Origin: Nocardioides zeae
Lineage (GTDB): Bacteria; Actinomycetota; Actinomycetes; Propionibacteriales; Nocardioidaceae
DNA length: 64,000 nucleotides
Assembly: GCF_030818655.1 (NCBI RefSeq)
Contig: NZ_JAUTAN010000001.1
Coordinates: 2,604,001 to 2,668,000 of the forward strand
Reading direction: 5' to 3'
Positions 1-8,540 of this stretch are shown here, piece by piece. Position 1 is the first letter of the stretch; each line of letters starts with the position of its first letter. The notes below the pieces were generated by a model. That model searched no databases and had not been told where the DNA came from. It saw only the letters and a program-made list of their open reading frames with translations. The translations under genes and the position numbers were made by a program.

Positions 1-980
1 GCCGCCCGCGCCGCGGCGCAGCCGGGACCGCAGGGCGTCACGGTGCCCTCCCAGCCCCGCTGCGAGAGCAGCGTGCCGATCCGCTGCGCCGTGACGCACG
101 CACGGTCGAGGACCTGCCCGTAGGACAGCCGTACCGTCGCCCGACCCTCGACGAGGCTGTCGAGGTCGCGCTCCATGTCGGCGTCGCGCTGGCGGGTCGT
201 GTCGTGGTGGAGCCGCCCGTCGAGCTCGACGAGCAGCCCCTCGTAGGCGTTGTCGCGGTAGACCACGCCGCACCGCAGCGTGCCGCGCTGCTGCCGCTCG
301 GCGGCCGGGAGGCCGTGGGCGCGCTCGACGCGCTCGACGTAGGCCTGCTCGAGCACGGAGCTGGCCCCGTCCGCGACGTCGCGGAGCACGCCGACCCAGA
401 ACGCCCGGTCCCGCACGCGCCGCCGTGCCTGGAGGGCGTCGGCGAGCTTGGCGGCGACGGTACGGCGCGCCTGCACCCCCGCGGCCAGGACGGCCAGCCC
501 GTCGGTGCGGGTGGCGCAGCGGAGGGCGACCTCGACGCTGGCCTCCTCGTAGCGCTGCCGGGGTGGTTGCCGGTTCCACTGGACGGCGTCGTCGTCGAAC
601 CGGGCGACCCGGTGGACCACGACGCCTCCGGCCGTGCGGAGCCCCCGCACCGGGCGGTCGCGGGCGACCGCGACGTGCACCGGACCGTCGTCGTCGTGAC
701 CGCGACGACCCGGCCCCTCCGCCGCGCGGAGCGCCGAGACGCCGTGGAGCGCTGCCGGCCGGGCGTGCAGGACCGCGGCCCACGCCCGTTGCTGCCAGGT
801 CAGCGGGCCCGTGTGCGCGACGTACACGCCCGGGTGCACCGGCACGAGCACCCCCCGGGCGAGCCAGCGGCGGAGCTGCCAGGGCGGAACCGTGAGGTCG
901 TCCAGCACCTGGGAGCGCGCGACGACGGAGTCCTGGTCGGCGAGCAGGGCGAGGACCGGGGCGGGCAACGGTGACGGCAC
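1..980 (-). CDS. DUF559 / AbiEi-like domain protein (3' end beyond window)
   Basis: Open minus-strand frame from a GTG at 980 to the window edge, about 326 codons with no stop. The N-terminal part (LLADQDSVVARSQVL, then WQLRRWLARGVLVPVHPGVY) is the winged-helix pattern found at the start of AbiEi-type and DUF559 actinobacterial proteins. The C-terminal part (GLLVELDGRLHHD, then RQRDADMERD) is the restriction-endonuclease-like core typical of DUF559. The last visible residues contain a Cys-Gly-Pro-Gly-Cys tail, so the stop is probably just outside. Such proteins are common in several copies per genome in Nocardioidaceae; their role is unknown. No partner toxin gene is visible. A TTG at 971 is an alternative start. 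Confidence 0.7.
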   Translation of the reverse strand, partial: MPSPLPAPVLALLADQDSVVARSQVLDDLTVPPWQLRRWLARGVLVPVHPGVYVAHTGPLTWQQRAWAAVLHARPAALHGVSALRAAEGPGRRGHDDDGPVHVAVARDRPVRGLRTAGGVVVHRVARFDDDAVQWNRQPPRQRYEEASVEVALRCATRTDGLAVLAAGVQARRTVAAKLADALQARRRVRDRAFWVGVLRDVADGASSVLEQAYVERVERAHGLPAAERQQRGTLRCGVVYRDNAYEGLLVELDGRLHHDTTRQRDADMERDLDSLVEGRATVRLSYGQVLDRACVTAQRIGTLLSQRGWEGTVTPCGPGCAAARA

Positions 981-1044
981 CCCCTCGTCGTTCCCCGCTC
1001 GACCCGGCGGGGAACGGGCAGCGGCGCGCCTGTGGACGACCAGT

Positions 1045-1086
1045 GCGGTGGATCGCTGAGCAGACGGGTGCTCAGCGATCCACCGC
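1045..1086 (-). terminator. Perfect 18-bp inverted repeat, likely terminator
   Basis: GCGGTGGATCGCTGAGCA (1045-1062) is followed by a 6-base loop and its exact reverse complement (1069-1086). It begins 6 bases after the stop codon of the minus-strand gene ending at 1092 and ends before the next minus-strand start at 980. There is no T-run, as is common for actinobacterial terminators. Confidence 0.7.
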
Positions 1087-1091
1087 GCTGC

Positions 1092-2195
1092 TCAGCGCTG
1101 GCTGCCGCCCAGTGCCCGGCCGGCCGTGACCAACGCCGTGGCGACGCCGAGGACGACGAGGCCGATGCCCACGTAGGTCAGCACGTGGGAGCCCGTCGAC
1201 TGCACGGACTGGGAGGCCGCCTGGCTCGAGAAGAAGGCGAGCAGCACACCGACGCCGGCGAGGAAGCCGGCGACGAGGAGCCCGTCCCGCAGCCGCGTGA
1301 CCGCGAGGTCGCCGGACGGCGCCGCCGCCGTTGGACTCCGGGGGTGCTGCGGGTGCTGGGCGTGCTGCGGGGCCTCGGGCGCCGCCGTCGGTCCCGGGAC
1401 CATCCCGGCACGCCGCTCCTCGGCGAGGCGCGCCGCGCGGAGCCGCGACGACGACGGAGGGTGCGAGGACGGGCGGGCCTGCGGGGCGTGGGGCGCGGCA
1501 GCCTGCGGCGCAGGGGGGAGGGCGGGGCCCGAGTAGGCCGGGTAGGTCGGGTAGGTCGGGTGGGCCGGGTACGACGAGCTCGTCGGCCACGCGGGAGCGA
1601 CCGGGACCTCGAGCGCCGGCGGCACCGGCGGCACCTGAGGGGCGGCCGAGCGTGCGGTGGGCGGACCGAAGGGGCTCGGCCCCGAGCGGCCGCGCGCGGC
1701 CACGGGTGCCGCGGGCGCGGCCACCGGCGCCGCGGCCACGGGCGGCACGGCCACGGGCGGCACGGGGAGGGCCTGCCCCGGCGCGACGGGCACCACGGTC
1801 AGCGGGGGCAGCTGCTCGATCGGCACCGTCAGCACCGTCGGCGCGACGGGCGCCGCGGGCGCGGGGCCGTGACCCGCGGCGCGCTGGGCGTGGAGCACCT
1901 GTGCGAACGCGTCACGGTCGCGCACGTCGGGGAAGGTGAGGCGTGCGGGCAGGAGTCCGTGCACGTGGAGCACCACGCCGTTGACGCCGACGAGCTCGAG
2001 CGAGGCCACGTCGGTGAACGGGCGCGTCACGAGGCCGCCCTGCTCGCTCCACGTGAGACCGGCGGAGGACGCCGCCAGCAAGCCGCGCACACCGGAGCGG
2101 TTGATGCGCCAGGTGCGCCGGTCGGCCGGCAACCCGGCGACCGCCGGTGCGAGACCCGGCGCCCAGGCGTGGAGGGCAGCGTCGTCGATGTCCAT
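1092..2195 (-). CDS. Membrane protein with Pro/Ala-rich linker, unknown function
   Basis: 367 residues. I start it at the ATG at 2195 (MDIDDAALHAW) because AAGGGAGA lies about 8 bases upstream; the frame stays open a few codons further. Residues 1-105 form a compact soluble domain (TWRINRSGVRGLL, then VNGVVLHVHGLLPARLTFPD). Residues about 110-290 are low-complexity Pro/Ala/Tyr-rich sequence, and the end has two membrane helices (LLVAGFLAGVGVLLAFFSS and VLTYVGIGLVVLGVATALV). I do not recognise the family. The layout suggests a cytoplasmic sensor or scaffold domain tethered to the membrane. Confidence 0.75.
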   Translation of the reverse strand: MDIDDAALHAWAPGLAPAVAGLPADRRTWRINRSGVRGLLAASSAGLTWSEQGGLVTRPFTDVASLELVGVNGVVLHVHGLLPARLTFPDVRDRDAFAQVLHAQRAAGHGPAPAAPVAPTVLTVPIEQLPPLTVVPVAPGQALPVPPVAVPPVAAAPVAAPAAPVAARGRSGPSPFGPPTARSAAPQVPPVPPALEVPVAPAWPTSSSYPAHPTYPTYPAYSGPALPPAPQAAAPHAPQARPSSHPPSSSRLRAARLAEERRAGMVPGPTAAPEAPQHAQHPQHPRSPTAAAPSGDLAVTRLRDGLLVAGFLAGVGVLLAFFSSQAASQSVQSTGSHVLTYVGIGLVVLGVATALVTAGRALGGSQR

Positions 2196-2336
2196 GTGGG
2201 TTCTCCCTTCCCACACGTCATCGTGCGCCCGGCATCAGGGCCACGGCGAGGGCCGCGGGGCAGCCTGGACCCAATCTTGACGGCGGCTTGAGGCCACGGC
2301 GCCGGGACCGGGGCCGGGGCCAGGACCCGGCGCGGC

Positions 2337-3263
2337 TCAGGGGCTGACGGTGCCCGCTGCGCCGGGCGCGGCGGAGGTCGGCGGCGCCGTGGGTGCCGTC
2401 GCGGTGGGCCCGCCGGTGGGCGTGCTCGTCGTCCCCGACGTGGGCGCGCCGGTGGTCGGCTCGCTCGTGGGGCTGGTGGGGTCGTCCGTGGTCGTGGGGC
2501 TCGACGAGCCCTCCGAGCCCGGCTCGCTCGTCCCCGTCGTGCCGTCCGTCGTCGGCTGCGGCGACGGGTCGCGCTGGTCGGTGTCCCCCGACCCGCTGCC
2601 GCCGCCGACGAGCTGACCGAACGACGTGCGGGACCCGCCGTCGGAGCCCCCGGTGATGTCGGACGCGGACTTGCCGACGATGCCCTCGATGACGGTGAGC
2701 ACGAGCATGGCGGCCACGAACAGCCCGGCGGCGGCGAGCCCGACCTTGCCCCAGGGCACGGAGCGCAACGACGAGCCGACGCTCCGGTCGGCCCCGGTCG
2801 GCGCCGTCGGCGTGCCCGCTGCGGCGGACGCGGCCTCGGGCCCGGGATCGGACGCGGCCGTGACCGCTGCGAACGTCACCGTCGGCATGCTGCGGGGGTC
2901 GACCGGCGCGGGAGGCTGCACGGGGTCCGCGGTCCCGACGATCTCCTCCGCCGGGGTGTCCACGACGAGCGTGGTGGTCTCGCCCTCGGCGCGGCGGCGC
3001 AGCGGCACCTGCACCTCGAGCACCTTCTGGCGGCTGCGCTCGAGCGAGGTCGAGTAGAGCGTCGAGGTCACCGAGGCGATGACGCTGCCGAGGGCCGCGC
3101 CGGCGAGGGTGCCGACCGCGCCGAGCGTGGAGAGCAGGAAGGCCGACGAGACCGCGGCAAGGGCGCCGGCGACCAGCGTCACCCAGTCGAGGTGGATGCG
3201 GGGCTTCTCCGGCGTCGGGGGCGGGTCGTCGGGGGGACGGGGCGGTGGAGCAGCAGCAGACAT
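2337..3263 (-). CDS. Membrane protein with Ser/Thr/Pro-rich tail, unknown function
   Basis: 308 residues. The short Pro-rich N-terminus is followed by a hydrophobic, glycine-zipper-like segment at about 28-65 (VTLVAGALAAVSSAFLLSTL, AGAALGSVIASVTS). A second membrane helix lies at about 180-200 (VGLAAAGLFVAAMLVLTVIEGIVG). After it comes a long, probably extracytoplasmic tail rich in Gly, Ser, Thr and Pro. The ATG at 3263 has no Shine-Dalgarno sequence but has a CATAAT box 8 bases upstream, so the message is probably leaderless. No family recognised. Confidence 0.75.
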   Translation of the reverse strand: MSAAAPPPRPPDDPPPTPEKPRIHLDWVTLVAGALAAVSSAFLLSTLGAVGTLAGAALGSVIASVTSTLYSTSLERSRQKVLEVQVPLRRRAEGETTTLVVDTPAEEIVGTADPVQPPAPVDPRSMPTVTFAAVTAASDPGPEAASAAAGTPTAPTGADRSVGSSLRSVPWGKVGLAAAGLFVAAMLVLTVIEGIVGKSASDITGGSDGGSRTSFGQLVGGGSGSGDTDQRDPSPQPTTDGTTGTSEPGSEGSSSPTTTDDPTSPTSEPTTGAPTSGTTSTPTGGPTATAPTAPPTSAAPGAAGTVSP

Positions 3264-3271
3264 CGCGATCG

Positions 3272-3277
3272 ATTATG
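3272..3277 (-). promoter_or_regulatory. -10 box of a probable leaderless promoter
   Basis: Minus-strand CATAAT ends 8 bases before the ATG at 3263. That spacing puts the transcription start at or next to the start codon. No convincing -35 element is seen. Confidence 0.5.
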
Positions 3278-3369
3278 CCGCCGTCGCTCAACGTCCCCGG
3301 CGCCACCGGTCCCCCGTGACCTGCCCCACCGATGCGCGACCCAGGAGCCGGGGCTGGTTCGATTGGTCC

Positions 3370-3816
3370 GTGTTCTCCGACCAACCCGTCGCGATCGCCT
3401 TCGCCCTGCTGTGGCTGATCGCCACGCTGCGCGGGGGCGCGACGTACGGGCTCGGGCGCGCGCTGCGCGGCGCCTCGGCGCGCAGCGAGCGGGCCGCGCG
3501 CCTGCTCGCGCGGCCGGAGGTGGCGCGGGCCGAGGGCACGGTGCGGCGGTTCGGGGCGCCCGCGGTGACGCTGTGCTTCCTCACGGTGGGCGTGCAGACG
3601 GCGGTCAACGTCGCGGCGGGGCTCCTGCGGATGCCGCTGCGGCGCTACGTGCCCGCCCTCCTGCTGGGCGCCGCGCTCTGGGCGACGATCTACGTGACCG
3701 TCGGCATCGCCGTGCTCACCGCGGTGTGGGGCGGCCACCCCGAGCTGCTGCTCGTCGCGCTGGTGGTCGCGGTGCTCGCCGTCGTGGTGGCGCGCGCCGT
3801 GCGTCGTCGCCTCTGA
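3370..3816 (+). CDS. Small VTT (DedA/SNARE-associated-like) membrane protein
   Basis: 148 residues from the GTG at 3370; no good Shine-Dalgarno sequence, and the frame is open further upstream. The middle (VRRFGAPAVTLCFLTVGVQTA, then NVAAGLLRMPLRRYVPALLLG and WATIYVTVGIAVL) matches the VTT-domain pattern of a re-entrant helix followed by membrane helices and a conserved Arg-Pro/Arg-Arg patch. DedA proteins are usually about 200 residues, so this is a short member. DedA/VTT proteins act as lipid scramblases or flippases in the cytoplasmic membrane. The family assignment rests on pattern only. Confidence 0.6.
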   Translation: MFSDQPVAIAFALLWLIATLRGGATYGLGRALRGASARSERAARLLARPEVARAEGTVRRFGAPAVTLCFLTVGVQTAVNVAAGLLRMPLRRYVPALLLGAALWATIYVTVGIAVLTAVWGGHPELLLVALVVAVLAVVVARAVRRRL

Positions 3817-3841
3817 GCCCCCCGACTGGCAGGCTGTGCCC

Positions 3842-5623
3842 ATGCACCTCGTCGGCGTCGACCTCGCGTGGGGCGAGCGGGCTCCCACCGGCATCGCCGT
3901 GCTCGACGAGCGCGGACGCCTGCTGTCCACCACCGCCGTCACCACGGACGACGAGATCGACGAGGTCGTCGCGCCGTACGTCGCCGGGGAGTGCGTCGTC
4001 GCCTTCGACGCCCCGCTGGTGGTGCGCAACGCCACGGGCACCCGCCCCGCAGAGACGGCGCTGAACAAGGACTTCCGGGCCTTCGAGGCCGGCACCCACC
4101 CGACCAACCTCGGCAAGCCCGAGTTCGCCGACGGTCCGCGAGCGGCGCGGCTGGCCGCCCGCTGGGGCCTCGACCTCGACCCGGACGCGACGGGCCGCCG
4201 GGCGCTGGAGGTCTACCCGCACGCGGCGACCGTGGCGCTGCTGCGGCTGGGCCGCACGCTGAAGTACAAGCAGAGCCGCGACCGCACCTTCTCCCAGATG
4301 CGCTCCGAGATGCTCCGCCTCGCCGAGGGCCTCGAGCAGCTCGGCCGGGCCCGCACGCCGCTGCTCCTGCACCGCCGCCCCGTGTGGGAGGAGCTGGTCG
4401 CGCTCGTCGAGAACGCGCAGCGCAAGTCGGAGCTGCGGCTCGCCGAGGACCGGCTCGACGCCGTGGTGTGCGCCTACGTCGCGCTGCTCGCGGCGCGCGA
4501 GCCCGAGCGCCTGACCCGTTACGGCTCCGTCGAGGACGGCGTCATCGTCACCCCGACGCTGCCCGAGGGCCTCGAGCCGGCACCGCGGCGCACGCGCGCG
4601 GAGCGGGCGCGGGCCAAGGAGGTCGAGGCGTACGCCGCGCGCCTGCCCGCGACGCAGCACGCCACCGACCAGGCGGCGGCCCTCGTCACGGCCGCGCTCG
4701 ACGACGCGGGCCTCAACTACCTCTCGGTGACGGCGCGGGCCAAGTCGGTCGCCTCCTTCGCCGCGAAGGCGGCCTCGTTGGAGGACGGGCACCCGCGCTA
4801 CCAGGACGCGCTGGCCGAGATGGCCGACCAGATCGGCGTGCGGGTCGTGACCTACCTGTCGTCCGACGTCGAGGCCGTCGCCGACGTGCTCGGGGCCGAG
4901 CTGACCGTGCTCGGCGACCGCGACAAGGGGCTCGAGACGGCGCGGTCCGGACGCTGGGGCTACTCCAGCCGGCACCTCGACCTCGCGCTGCCCGAGGACG
5001 TCGCGCCGACCCCCGCCACCGACGCGCTGCCCGGGCGCATCATCGAGGTGCAGATCCGCACGGCGCTGCAGCACGCGTGGGCCGAGTTCGAGCACGACAT
5101 CCGCTACAAGGGCGAGGTGCCGCCCGAGCACGCCTCCGAGCTCGACCGGCGCTTCACCCTCGCCGCCGGGCTGCTCGAGCTCGCCGACCGCGAGTTCTCG
5201 ACGATCCGCGACCAGCTGCGCGGCGACCAGGTGGCCGGGGGCGCGGCCAGCGGCGCCTGGGTGGCCGACGGGGACGGGGACCCGACCCGCGCGGACCGCC
5301 ACCGGCTCAGCCCGGGCGACCTCGCGGCGTACCTGGCCGGTCGCTACCCCGGCGCCGGCTGGTCCCGCACCGACCACTACGAGTGGATCGCCGGTCTGCT
5401 CGCCGAGCTCGGCATCACGTCGGCGGCCGACCTGGCCGGCGCCATGGCGGACGTCGACAGCGAGGCGGTGACGGCACGGATGGACTACCGCTACCCCGCG
5501 GGCGCGGTGCGGCGGCTCGACGACGACCTGCTGGCGACGTACGGCGAGCGGTACGTCGAGCTCCCCGGCAACGCGCATCGGGTGGCGCTGCTGTCGTCGC
5601 GGCTGGCGAAGCTGGCGGGCTGA
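3842..5623 (+). CDS. DUF429-RelA/SpoT fusion: RNase H-fold domain plus (p)ppGpp synthetase
   Basis: 593 residues. The N-terminal half (about 1-250) is a DUF429 domain: GVDLAWGERAPTGIAVLD at the start, VVAFDAPLVV, and LEVYPHAATVALLRLG, the pattern of predicted RNase H-like proteins. After a charged linker, residues about 270-470 are a RelA/SpoT synthetase domain. It has the ARAKS...K substrate-binding Arg/Lys near 298, DQIGVRVV (Asp near 329), the GYSSRH tyrosine near 373, and EVQIRTALQHAWAE with the catalytic Glu near 402, followed by HDIRYKGE. No HD hydrolase, TGS or ACT domain is present, so it resembles a small alarmone synthetase. The last 100 residues are helical and specific to actinobacterial homologues. 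All key synthetase residues are present, so pppGpp/ppGpp synthesis is likely. The parallel is mycobacterial RelZ, an RNase HII-RelA/SpoT fusion, but the partner domain here is different. A GTG at 3836 is an alternative start. Confidence 0.88.
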   Translation: MHLVGVDLAWGERAPTGIAVLDERGRLLSTTAVTTDDEIDEVVAPYVAGECVVAFDAPLVVRNATGTRPAETALNKDFRAFEAGTHPTNLGKPEFADGPRAARLAARWGLDLDPDATGRRALEVYPHAATVALLRLGRTLKYKQSRDRTFSQMRSEMLRLAEGLEQLGRARTPLLLHRRPVWEELVALVENAQRKSELRLAEDRLDAVVCAYVALLAAREPERLTRYGSVEDGVIVTPTLPEGLEPAPRRTRAERARAKEVEAYAARLPATQHATDQAAALVTAALDDAGLNYLSVTARAKSVASFAAKAASLEDGHPRYQDALAEMADQIGVRVVTYLSSDVEAVADVLGAELTVLGDRDKGLETARSGRWGYSSRHLDLALPEDVAPTPATDALPGRIIEVQIRTALQHAWAEFEHDIRYKGEVPPEHASELDRRFTLAAGLLELADREFSTIRDQLRGDQVAGGAASGAWVADGDGDPTRADRHRLSPGDLAAYLAGRYPGAGWSRTDHYEWIAGLLAELGITSAADLAGAMADVDSEAVTARMDYRYPAGAVRRLDDDLLATYGERYVELPGNAHRVALLSSRLAKLAG

Positions 5624-5632
5624 CGCCCGTCC

Positions 5633-6100
5633 TCAGAGCGTGAGCTGGAGGACGAGCGCGGCGGAGCCGTCGCGGTAGTAGCGCGGACGGCGGTGGATCT
5701 CGGCGAAGCCGCGGGCCGCGTAGAACGCCGCGGCGCCCGTGTTGGCGTCGCTCACCTCCAGCAGCATCCGATCCGCGCCCGCGCCACGGGCGGCGCCCCG
5801 GAGGTGCGCGAGCAGCGCGGAGGCGATCCCCGTACGGCGCTGGGTCGGGTCCACGCCGATGCGGAGGAGGTCCGCGACGTCGCCCTGCACGCCCAGGACG
5901 GCGTAGCCCACCACCGCGGACCGGTCGGTGGGGTCCTCCGCCACGAGCATCGCGCGGCCGGGCACCGAGAGCTCGGCCCCGACCTGCTCCTCGCTCCAGG
6001 CGTCGGGGCCGAACAGGTCGCGCTCCAGCAGGGCGACCCGGGCGACGTCGGCGGTCCGGGCCGGACGCAGGACGGGGCCCGGCGGGGTCGGGTCGCTCAC
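5633..6100 (-). CDS. rimI: Ribosomal protein bS18-alanine N-acetyltransferase RimI
   Basis: 155 residues from a GTG that overlaps the tsaB stop (GTGA). It is a single GNAT domain: LRPARTADVARVALLERDLFG at the start, the acetyl-CoA loop DPTQRRTGIASALLAHL near 88, and LEVSDANTGAAAFYAARGF near 117. The last motif is characteristic of RimI (E-V-x-x-x-N-x-x-A-x-x-x-Y-x-x-x-G-F). It acetylates the N-terminal Ala of bS18 and is often encoded between tsaB and tsaD. Here the next gene downstream is convergent, and tsaD is not in the window. Confidence 0.92.
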   Translation of the reverse strand: MSDPTPPGPVLRPARTADVARVALLERDLFGPDAWSEEQVGAELSVPGRAMLVAEDPTDRSAVVGYAVLGVQGDVADLLRIGVDPTQRRTGIASALLAHLRGAARGAGADRMLLEVSDANTGAAAFYAARGFAEIHRRPRYYRDGSAALVLQLTL

Positions 6101-6729
6101 CGCTCGGCGCTGGCGACGGCGTCGGGGCGGCGCAGGTAGAGCGGCTCCGGGTCGAGCAGCTCGACGTGCTCCCCCGCCACGGCGCGGGCCATCCAGGCGG
6201 CGTCGGGCTCGGTCGGACCGACGGGCCGGGTGAAGGCGTCGGGGTAGAGCGACGGGCCCGCACCGACCACCGGCAGGTCGGTGGCGACCTCGGCGGGCTT
6301 GGTCACGGTGGGGCCGCTCAGCCGGGTGCCGGTCTCGTCGTAGGAGGCCAGGTAGACCTCCTTGCGCCGCGCGTCGGTGGCGACGAGGAAGGGCTCGGCG
6401 ACGGCCCCCGTGGCGATCGCCTCGACGGCGAGCGCGTCGAGCGAGCACACGCCGTACACCGGCAGGTCGAGCACGTAGCCGAGGGTGCGGGCGGTGACGA
6501 GCCCGACGCGGAGGCCGGTGAAGGGTCCGGGCCCGACGCCGACCACGAGCGCCGTGAGGTCGCGGCGGTCGAGACCCGCGTCGCGCAGGCAGCCGTCGAT
6601 GAGCGGGGCGAGCTGCTCGCCGTGCTTCATGGGCCGCTCGGCCACCCCCGAGGCGAGCACGGTGTCGGTGTCGGCGTCGTAGACCGCGGCACACACCCGC
6701 GGGGTCGCGGTGTCGAAGGCGAGGAGCAC
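6097..6729 (-). CDS. tsaB: TsaB, subunit of the tRNA t6A37 threonylcarbamoyltransferase complex
   Basis: 210 residues. It has the ASKHA-fold start LLAFDTATPRVCAAVYD, the conserved MKHGEQLAPLIDGCL near 35, and the glycine-rich VVGVGPGPFTGLRVGL near 62, all diagnostic of TsaB. TsaB is the scaffold that pairs with TsaD and TsaE to make t6A on ANN-decoding tRNAs. It is coupled to rimI by a GTGA overlap. A TAACCT box six bases before the GTG suggests a leaderless message, so in this genome it may have its own promoter rather than being read from the tsaE side. Confidence 0.93.
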   Translation of the reverse strand: MLLAFDTATPRVCAAVYDADTDTVLASGVAERPMKHGEQLAPLIDGCLRDAGLDRRDLTALVVGVGPGPFTGLRVGLVTARTLGYVLDLPVYGVCSLDALAVEAIATGAVAEPFLVATDARRKEVYLASYDETGTRLSGPTVTKPAEVATDLPVVGAGPSLYPDAFTRPVGPTEPDAAWMARAVAGEHVELLDPEPLYLRRPDAVASAER

Positions 6730-6820
6730 CCGACGAGGTTAGGACACCCGCCCGGGGGAAGGACGCACGCGGTCGTCGGGAGGGCGGCCGCGGGAAGACG
6801 TGCACACCGAGGGGAGCAGC

Positions 6821-8185
6821 ATGAGCGAGCGGGACTGGTCGTCGTTCGAGCCCGAGCCGCAGGACGTGGGCACCTTCGCCCGTGCCGTGGCGGCCACGCC
6901 GTCGGAGGGCTGGTGGGACGACGACGCGATGGTCGAGGACGTGCCCGCCTACGCGGCGCCCGAGGGGTGGATCGTCCCGCTCGTCGAGGCTCGCACGAGC
7001 GACGCCGAGGAGGCGACCGCGTTCGCGGACCTCGCCGAGGCCGCCCTGCGCGACGACCTGGGGGCGCCCGTGGTGCGGGACTCGGTGCACGGCTACACCG
7101 ACGCCGGCTGGATCGACGCCGTCGCCGTCGCCCTCGGCGCCGGGCAGGTGCTCGTCTGGTCGCTCGACGGCGCGGCCGTCGCCCTCCTGCGGGTGGCCGT
7201 GGGCGACACCCTCGACGTGTGGCTGGTGACCGCGCAGGGGGCCGCCGCGTCCGCCACCCTGCCCGCGTTGCTGCCCCCGGAGCGGGACGGCGCCCTGACC
7301 TTCGACGAGCTCCCCGACGAGCTGGCCCGCACGTTCCGCTGGCTGGTACGCCGCGGCCTCGCCGTCGGCGTGGAACCCGGCGGCTCGCTCGAGGGCTGGT
7401 TCCCCCCGGGCACCGACCCCGCCGCCGTCGCACGCCTCACGCCGCTGGTGCGGCTCGACGGGACCGGCTCGGTCGGCGCGCTGTGGCGGGACGACGAGGG
7501 GCGCGACCTCGTCGTGGCGCTGGGCAGCGAGGGCGGCCGCTTCGTCGTCGCCGACTCCGTGCTCGACCTGGTGCGGCTCATGGCGGTGGGCTACGAGGAG
7601 CTGGACCGGCCCAGCGGCCCGCCCGTGACGCCCTTCGGCGTGCTGCGCGCGGCCGAGCTGCGGGCCTGGGTCGAGGAGACCTTCGGCGTCGACGTGCCGC
7701 GGGCGTGGGTGTCCGGCGGGCCCGACGAGTTCAGCGCCTGGATGGACGGCGTGCTCGGCGAGGACACGACGCCCGCCGAGCCGCCGGCGGGGATGCCCGA
7801 GGGCGCCATCGGCGGCGACGTGGACGTGCTGCTCGACGCGCTCGGCACGTCCGACGCCGTGGAGCGGATCGCCTACCTGCTCGCGCTGCCGGCGGGGACG
7901 TCCCAGCGCGACCTCGCCCTCAGCGGGGTCGAGGTCGACCTCGGCCGGGCGGGGGCGCGGACGATCTGGGTGAAGCTCAAGCAGTACCCGCGGGCGCAGC
8001 AGCTCCTCGACGGCATCGACCTCGACGCCGACGCGGACGCCGTGGTCGCCGCCTGGGGCAGGCCCGAGGGGGCGGACACGGAGGAGGGGTCGTGGGTGCG
8101 GTACGTCGTCGGCGGCCGCTACCTGCACCTGCAGTTCGGCTACAGCGGGATCAGCCTCGTCACCCTCATGACCGACGCGCCCTGA
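6821..8185 (+). CDS. Unknown protein with a possible SUKH/SMI1-KNR4-like segment
   Basis: 454 residues from the ATG at 6821 with GAGGGGAG just upstream. It is acidic and soluble, with no signal peptide or membrane helix. Around residues 230-265, GRFVVADSVLDLVRLMAVGYEEL resembles the F-V-A-x-S-F-x-x-F-L pattern of SUKH-superfamily proteins, many of which are immunity proteins to secreted toxins. The C-terminal part (DVLLDALGTSDAVERIAYLLAL onward) is unrecognised. It lies on the opposite strand between tsaE and tsaB, genes that normally sit together, and is followed by a repeat cluster, so it looks like an insertion into a housekeeping operon. The SUKH call is weak. Confidence 0.55.
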   Translation: MSERDWSSFEPEPQDVGTFARAVAATPSEGWWDDDAMVEDVPAYAAPEGWIVPLVEARTSDAEEATAFADLAEAALRDDLGAPVVRDSVHGYTDAGWIDAVAVALGAGQVLVWSLDGAAVALLRVAVGDTLDVWLVTAQGAAASATLPALLPPERDGALTFDELPDELARTFRWLVRRGLAVGVEPGGSLEGWFPPGTDPAAVARLTPLVRLDGTGSVGALWRDDEGRDLVVALGSEGGRFVVADSVLDLVRLMAVGYEELDRPSGPPVTPFGVLRAAELRAWVEETFGVDVPRAWVSGGPDEFSAWMDGVLGEDTTPAEPPAGMPEGAIGGDVDVLLDALGTSDAVERIAYLLALPAGTSQRDLALSGVEVDLGRAGARTIWVKLKQYPRAQQLLDGIDLDADADAVVAAWGRPEGADTEEGSWVRYVVGGRYLHLQFGYSGISLVTLMTDAP

Positions 8186-8540
8186 GTCGGCCGTCGCGCC
8201 CTCACGATCCGGCCGGGAAGGGCGCGAACTGGGCAGCTGGGGCAGGTCCGACGCGGTCGGGCATGCCCCAGCCGCACATTTCCCGCGGCGGGCTCGACCC
8301 GCGCCGCACCTGTCGGCCCGTCGCGCCCTGACGATCCGGTCGGGAAGGGCCTGAACTGTGCAGCTGGGGCAGGTCCGACGCGGTCGGGCATGCCCCAGCC
8401 GCACATTTCCCGCGGCGACCAGGGTTCACCCAGCCCGACGCCGGTCAGCCCGGCGGTGGGCACCTCCCGGGGGCTGGGAACTGTGCGGTTGGTACAGGTC
8501 CGGGCCGGTCCGGAGTGCCCCAGCCGCACATTCCCGGCCC
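8186..8540. repeat. Intergenic cluster of three palindromic repeats (copies 1-3) inside a direct duplication
   Basis: This 366-base gene-free stretch lies between two convergent genes. Copies lie at 8226-8288, 8353-8415 and 8478-8536. Each has arms related to TGTGCAGCTGGGGC and GCCCCAGCCGCACA around a variable centre. Copies 1 and 2 lie in a direct repeat of about 104 bases (8186-8289 and 8312-8417) that is nearly identical, including the leader CGCGCCCT...GATCCGG. Copy 3 has diverged more. Four more copies occur elsewhere in the window. Confidence 0.85.

Noticed and set aside
3842..4600. RNase HII domain at the N-terminus, as in RelZ
   Set aside because: The motifs (GVDLAWG, FDAPLVV, LEVYPHA) fit DUF429, not the DExG pattern of RNase HII.
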